A stretch of DNA of 64,000 nucleotides, taken from Heterobilharzia americana (lineage: Eukaryota; Platyhelminthes; Trematoda; Strigeidida; Schistosomatidae). The first letter of the stretch is position 1, and the number at the start of each line of letters is the position of its first letter. The translations under genes were made by a program, and so were the position numbers. The DNA lies in NCBI GenBank assembly GCA_944470555.2, contig OX104127.1, positions 56,700,140 to 56,764,139 of the forward strand. The letters run 5' to 3'. This document shows positions 59,035-64,000 of this stretch, in pieces. The notes beneath the pieces are model-generated. The model was not told where the DNA came from, made no database searches, and saw only the letters and a program-made list of their open reading frames with translations.

Positions 59035-59535
59035 TGTTAACATAGGATCAGGCATTACTGCGTAACTCTCCAACTTGCCACACCTCATGTCAGTACATCA
59101 AGTAAAAAGGCAGTGAGGTGGAAGATGAAGACAAGAAAATTCTGTCAAAAGAAATATAAAGTACGAAAAGAGACAAAGGAAGAATCAGAAAGTGGTGAGA
59201 TTCGGTATAGCGTCGTTAAGATGACGATAGTATATGCATATATGTATACATCTGCGCTACTGACATCGGTTCTGAGCCATATTGTCTAGAGTCTCCAACC
59301 GCTGGTTCCTCTTGTCTCGCGGACCCTAACCGGCTAGTCTGCATCGCCCCCACCCCACATGCCTCAAACCAACAATCAGAGACTTCATATATTGATGCCA
59401 TGTTTTAGTCTGGCCACCTCGAGCCTTTTCCCATCCTGGACCTACTTCGGTCAACATTGTATGACGAGACAATCGGTGACTAGGCATATGTAATACGTGT
59501 CCCAACTATCTCAGTCGATGAAGGCTCATTATTAG
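59035..59535 (-). mobile_element. LINE family 2, 3' end and UTR, minus strand
   Basis: Nearly collinear with 32.17-32.66 kb: UTR block 'aagaaatataaagtacgaaa' (59148), then 'tctggccacctcgagccttt' (59409). The coding end reads on the minus strand only. Confidence 0.78.
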
Positions 59536-60682
59536 CAGTTATCCCTTAGTTTGATCTATGTCTAGTCATCTTCTGCATCGTAATTAGCAATAGATTATTG
59601 ACTGTATAAAGTGCAGAATCTGTTCAATTGCGGAATGTTGCGACTTTCTACTTTTATAGTGCATCATACTAATTTCATGGACATATACCAAGACTGTGTA
59701 TCTGTGTGATGCCATAGTTAGTGATTGGGGGATGATCCGCCTATTGACCGGCAACTTCAGGTAGGATTAATAGACGCATTCATGACCTTGTAACATGTGT
59801 CTTAACCCTGAAAGGAGATATTCACCTTCATTTCTGCTGTCAGCTGTTTGCTATGTAGCCAGAAGAAAAGCACTTATACTAAAATACCACAGTAATTCTA
59901 GTTATTATATAACAATAACTACGTGATAAGTAGGATAGACGAATATTCTGCCTTGTTAATGATAACTATTCGACGTTAAAACAAACACTTTGTAGAGATT
60001 TTAAGTCAGACAGACAAAAATAAATCAATTTTAAACCTTGCATGAAAGTGCATCACTTGTTGTAGACTACCTGGCTGGGGTCCCCAAGACGATAGGAATC
60101 AATGGTTAAGGACTCTTGGAAAAAATGGTTGAAAGTCGATAATAGATATCTTCAGTCTTTGACTCACCTTCAGTTTTAAATTGCTTCTCTTTCCATACAC
60201 ACACTCCTTTGTCCACTATGATGATATCAGTTTTTTTTATCCTCTTGTTCTTTGCATGCCACAGTCTGTCTATCTGTTTAGCATGCTATAACTCTTACTA
60301 TGTATGTATGACAGATATATGCAGTTTAGAGTAAGCATTGTTGTTATGATGCGGAGTTACAAGAAAGAACGAAAATATTTAACGATTGATGGTCGAGAGT
60401 TGATACGATTCAAGCCGAGTGACTCGGAAAGAGAAACCAAAAAACTGGAAATCAGATGAGTTTATAGTATCTCGAACTAAAAAGGTTTATAAGTGAAAAC
60501 TGACCCTATTTATAGAGTTTACAATAACCTTGAAAGGCAAGGAATAAGTAGCACATTTACAGAGGCAGGAGGCAATCAGAACACTAGCGGGTCATACGAA
60601 ATATGACCCATGAGTGGGAAAAGAGCGCAAAGTAAACCAGTTCAGATATATGCAAACGGTAAGTATGGAATATAAGGGATAT
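59536..60682. other. 1.1-kb spacer
   Basis: Bases 60060-60120 weakly match the LINE family 2 3' block ('ctggctggggtccccaagac'). Otherwise nothing recognised. Confidence 0.4.
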
Positions 60683-60699
60683 ATATAGGCATCTCTAAC

Positions 60700-61294
60700 G
60701 GCACAGACGAGGATGTCATAACCAGGATCGAAAAAGTAAGACAGGCTTTTATCAATCTGAAATCAGTGTGGAGATCTACTGCACTGAGCATATGGAACAA
60801 GATCCGGCTTTTTAACACCAATGACAGTCAAGTCAGTGCTGCTATATTGTTCATTCAGAGAGTTGGCGTGTCACGAAAAGTACTTCCAACAAACTACAGA
60901 CATTCATCAACAGCTGCCGCCTACGCCCACTCGATACTGAAGATAGAGATAGATAGGAATAAGCAGCAAGGAACTCTGGCTGGTAGCGAACCAACCAAGA
61001 ACCTACCACCCAATAAATATGCAGGAGAAAGTGGAGATGGATTGGGCATACACTAAGAAGGCCGATTGCGGACGTTACTTTTCAGGCCAGGCCCTCGAGT
61101 GGGACCCATATGGGAAACGACGAGTTGGGCGTCCGAGGCGAGGGTGATATGGAGGAGATGGTGTGAGGAAGAAATGAAAGGTTGTAGGCAATTGTGGAGC
61201 CAGGTTGAAAAGACTGCAGAGAATAGAGTGCAATGGAGGCGTACTACTGACTCCCTATGTTCCACTACGAACTCAAGAGAGAAAAATAATAATA
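60700..61294 (+). mobile_element. RTE-type LINE, short 5'-truncated insertion with target duplication
   Basis: Starts at GTDEDVITRIEKVRQAFINL and ends with 'actcaagagagaaaaataat' plus AAT repeats. The flanks 'atataggcatctctaac' (60683-60699) and 'atataggcgtctctaac' (61295-61311) match at 16 of 17 positions, defining the target duplication. Confidence 0.92.
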
Positions 61295-61311
61295 ATATAG
61301 GCGTCTCTAAC

Positions 61312-62345
61312 AGTTGTACGATAGACCACAATGATATCTTTGTACTTGATAACCTGGTATACAGATTCAATTAGACGGAGTAATACTAAGATTCTGCTTC
61401 ATCCTACATATTCTTCGCATAACAACAATGACTCTATCTATTTGTGTATCCTATGTAAACATCTCTACGAGATGGATGCATGTTAGCACAAGGAAGTTAG
61501 GGATTGTTCATATATATATTTCCTGTTAACATCGGTAAACTAGAGCAACGCACATGTATGTTCTAAACTCCTGATGATTGAGGTAATTTATTTTTGTACC
61601 TATTGGTATAACATGTTTGGTTATAATCGGTTGGAGTGTACATTCTTTACGCCAAAATATCATTTTCTTTCTAAAATAAATAAATATCTTAAGATTAGGT
61701 AAATAACCAACTAAGTTGTCGGCATCCGCTCTCAGACAACCTCCATTTTGCATCTTCTTTGTACTGATTAACAGTTGTGTGTGTACTCAGAGTCCTTGGT
61801 TCAGCCATTCTTAATTACATTGTTATATCAGCTGGAAAGTGGAAGGTCGTGAATCTTTAATAAATGTAACTGGTCATATTATTTCCTTTATTTTAAAAGT
61901 TATTTTACTTGTAACCAAATCAGTAACATTACTATATAGCTCTGTTGAAGAGCTTTCGATTGATACCTAGTCCATTTTCGTATGACTTACATTTAGGAAG
62001 TAATTGCATGTTTTGTGCTTCGTCATTATAGATCATGGTGCGTTGTGGTCAGGTAATTTAGATGTGTATAATACAGCTGAACCAGATTGCCTGTGATGTG
62101 CAGACAATAAGCATCAGGCTTTGTTTTCTATTGTCAGTGCTTGGAAGGGCAGAATTGTGTGTGACTCATTGTGTGGGTGGATGAATTGGACAAGGACATT
62201 TGAGGCCAATCACGTTCAAGGTCATCGTTAAAGGTTGAATCGGCAGAATCATGTTCAATTACAACCGGACAAAGTTATATAAGACACATAATTCATGATG
62301 AATACTACTTCTGAATTAAATAAATCCCCATTCATCTAAAAAGTA
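61312..62345. other. 1-kb spacer, nothing recognised
   Basis: AT-rich, no identifiable repeat or ORF. Confidence 0.4.
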
Positions 62346-62349
62346 CATT

Positions 62350-62715
62350 GCTGTATAGTCCTCATTACTGACTTGCTTCCAGACACATATCACGAAGCTC
62401 AAATGAGAAGCCATGACCTGTGGCGTCAACCAGTCGGAAGGGAAACGGATGCTAATTGAAGACCTTAGGTGATAGTCGCATTATGTCGTGAATTGACAGA
62501 AGTTGGAAATTGTGAACCACTGGAAACCGACCACTTGCTGAATGGTTAACACGTTCGCCGTGTAACCTGAAGGTCCTGGTTTCGATCCCTAGCCGGTCGT
62601 GGATGCATACTGCTGAGGAGTCCCATACAAGGATGAAACAGCTGTCTAGTGCTCCCAGATTTTCAATGGTTCCCTAACCGATGTCAATCCATGATAAATA
62701 CTACTTCTACATTAA
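62350..62715 (+). repeat. SINE-A, near full length
   Basis: The 5' part 'gaagctcaaatgagaagcca', tRNA-like box A 'ttgctgaatggttaacacg' (about 62535) and box B 'ggtttcgatccctag' (about 62578), then 'ctgctgaggagtcccataca' and the tail 'ccatgataaatactacttc'. It resembles the 11.8 and 51.5 kb subtype more than the 31-42 kb subtype. Confidence 0.75.
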
Positions 62716-62734
62716 TAATTCACTAAATTTCTTA

Positions 62735-62935
62735 GGTTTAGTGATCGGTAGTGATCGGCAATGGGATCCAGGATATGCGCTTTGTTCTGTTCGGGACTCA
62801 TCGATTGGATTTTGTTCCCACTAAGACTGGAACTCACGACAAATCGCTTCAAACTCTAGAGTTGTTGTTACTCACTAGGCCACTGAGTTACAGTAGGTAC
62901 TCCTTGTGCGACAGTCATAGTTTTTATGTGATTTC
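62735..62935 (-). repeat. SINE-B, degenerate
   Basis: 'gtgatcggcaatgggatcca', 'ggactcatcgattggatttt' and the reversed head 'aagactggaactcacgacaa' with 'actcactaggccactgagtt'. Confidence 0.55.
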
Positions 62936-63288
62936 TCGTAATTTTCTATCGTTGTCCAGTGCATCACAATGACTAGTGTTAGACAACTGCTCACTTTTCT
63001 TACCTCTACACCTTATCATTAAGTTTTAGAGTCTAGACAATAGGCAAAGTGAAGTTCTAGACACTATCACTTTCTCTTCATAGTCTGAGACAAGCAAACA
63101 TTTTCTGCTGATCTGTGATTGGCTGGCTGGTTAGTATGTCAGCTACGTCAGTAATTTCGATCGATTCGTTTTTGTTTACATATGACAAGCAAAGGGTTTT
63201 CTTGCATTTTGTGTATGCATTTATGATAACGAAGACAATTCATAGTTGTTAAGCTTAATCTCCTACTTTCCTCTCACTCTCCCTGCTC

Positions 63289-63291
<3 letters not shown>
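62936..63291. other. Spacer, nothing recognised
   Basis: No repeat or gene identified. Confidence 0.3.

Positions 63292-63350
<59 letters not shown>
63292..63350. repeat. (TA)n microsatellite, about 29 units
   Basis: An uninterrupted dinucleotide run. Confidence 0.97.
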
Positions 63351-63353
<3 letters not shown>

Positions 63354-63511
63354 GACATGTATGACTTCTTCGGCTGAAATCACTGGTGTAGAGACCTCTT
63401 CAATAAACTACATTTTTCCAATCCGAATTTCTTCGTTTTCGATGGAATGCCTTGCCAAATGAGTAGCTAGATGTGAAATTCGGTTTTATTGGTCAGATCA
63501 GACAGACAGAC

Positions 63512-63512
63512 G

Positions 63513-63566
<54 letters not shown>
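63512..63566. repeat. (ACA/CAA)n microsatellite, about 18 units
   Basis: A trinucleotide run following short 'gacagacagac' repeats. Confidence 0.95.
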
Positions 63567-63659
63567 GCATACGACCTGGCATAACCGTATACAGCTAAGA
63601 AACGGTGTAAAATGTCAACAGCAATGTAAGACAGAAATTCAATTTAGAGGTTTGTGGAG

Positions 63660-63925
63660 ATTGATTTATTGATTTCAAGTTGCTATTCGCCACGAACTGA
63701 CGGTAGTTGGAGAACGATTGGAACACTGAGAACAGTGGACAGCTGTTTAGTTCTAGTATGAGACTCCTCAGCAGTGGTAGAGATGAGGACTGTATGAACC
63801 GTTGAATCCCACCCAGTAGCTCAATGGTGATGTGCTAGCTGCAAGACCTTAGAGCCCTTGGTTCGATCCCTAGTAGGTTCTGAGCGTGTAACTGTCGGTT
63901 TCGGTCGTTCCATAGACTCCAACTC
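63660..63925. repeat. SINE-A head-to-head pair (locus 7), diverged
   Basis: The minus 3' part lies at 63675-63782 ('caagttgctattcgccacga', 'gagactcctcagcagtg'). A plus copy follows with tRNA-like 'gtagctcaatggtgatgtgc' (about 63826) and 'ttggttcgatccctagtagg' (about 63870). The window ends shortly after. Confidence 0.65.
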
Positions 63926-64000
63926 ACAGGCCTACAGATTCGTGCGCAGCTCAATTCAATAGAGAGACTTTTGATATGAGTGATCGATTGCCTTTATCTA

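Overview
The window looks like nuclear DNA of a trematode flatworm, most likely a blood fluke (Schistosoma). It is AT-rich, has one intron-bearing conserved gene, and is dominated by decayed retroelements. The reasons for the fluke call are the mix of non-LTR LINEs ending in AAT-type tails, Penelope-like elements with GIY-YIG remnants, and several tRNA-headed SINEs, one resembling the Sm-alpha type. The species cannot be fixed by eye. Nothing prokaryotic was seen (no operons, no CRISPR).

Gene (about 0.5-13.7 kb, + strand): four exons encode the HEAT-repeat end and the low-complexity tail of a SCYL1-type pseudokinase, a COPI/Golgi trafficking factor. Exons lie at 571-747, 7038-7169, 9777-10095 and 13146-13672 (or to 13661). 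All junctions are GT-AG and all phases agree. The kinase-like domain must lie upstream of the window. A strong GTGAGT donor sits 8 bases before the apparent stop codon, so the gene may continue downstream; I found no convincing further exon. Its introns are packed with retroelements, including a 410-bp tandem repeat, a LINE with an inverted 5' end flanked by a 15-bp target duplication, and an antisense LINE with only its two ends left.

Region 13.7-64 kb: I see no convincing host gene. It is a mosaic of (a) at least fifteen fragments of one APE+RT LINE family ('RTE-type' here; fullest copy 34.87-37.92 kb); (b) a second LINE family with an ADD-type RT motif; (c) CR1-like and other LINE tails on the minus strand at 23.2 and 43.1 kb; (d) Penelope-like fragments at 16.1, 24.0, 33.6 and 40.1 kb; (e) at least three tRNA-derived SINE families (A, B, C) and a possible fourth (D); (f) microsatellites and foldback sequences. 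The intervals between these hold AT-rich sequence in which I recognise nothing.

The most unusual structural signal is that SINE copies repeatedly sit as head-to-head inverted pairs with their pol III promoter ends facing each other. Family A shows this at seven loci, C at one and B possibly at one. Two other long inverted repeats (47.76-48.82 and 56.89-57.11 kb) may be foldback-type mobile elements. All retroelement ORFs I examined are frameshifted, truncated or internally deleted; none looks intact.
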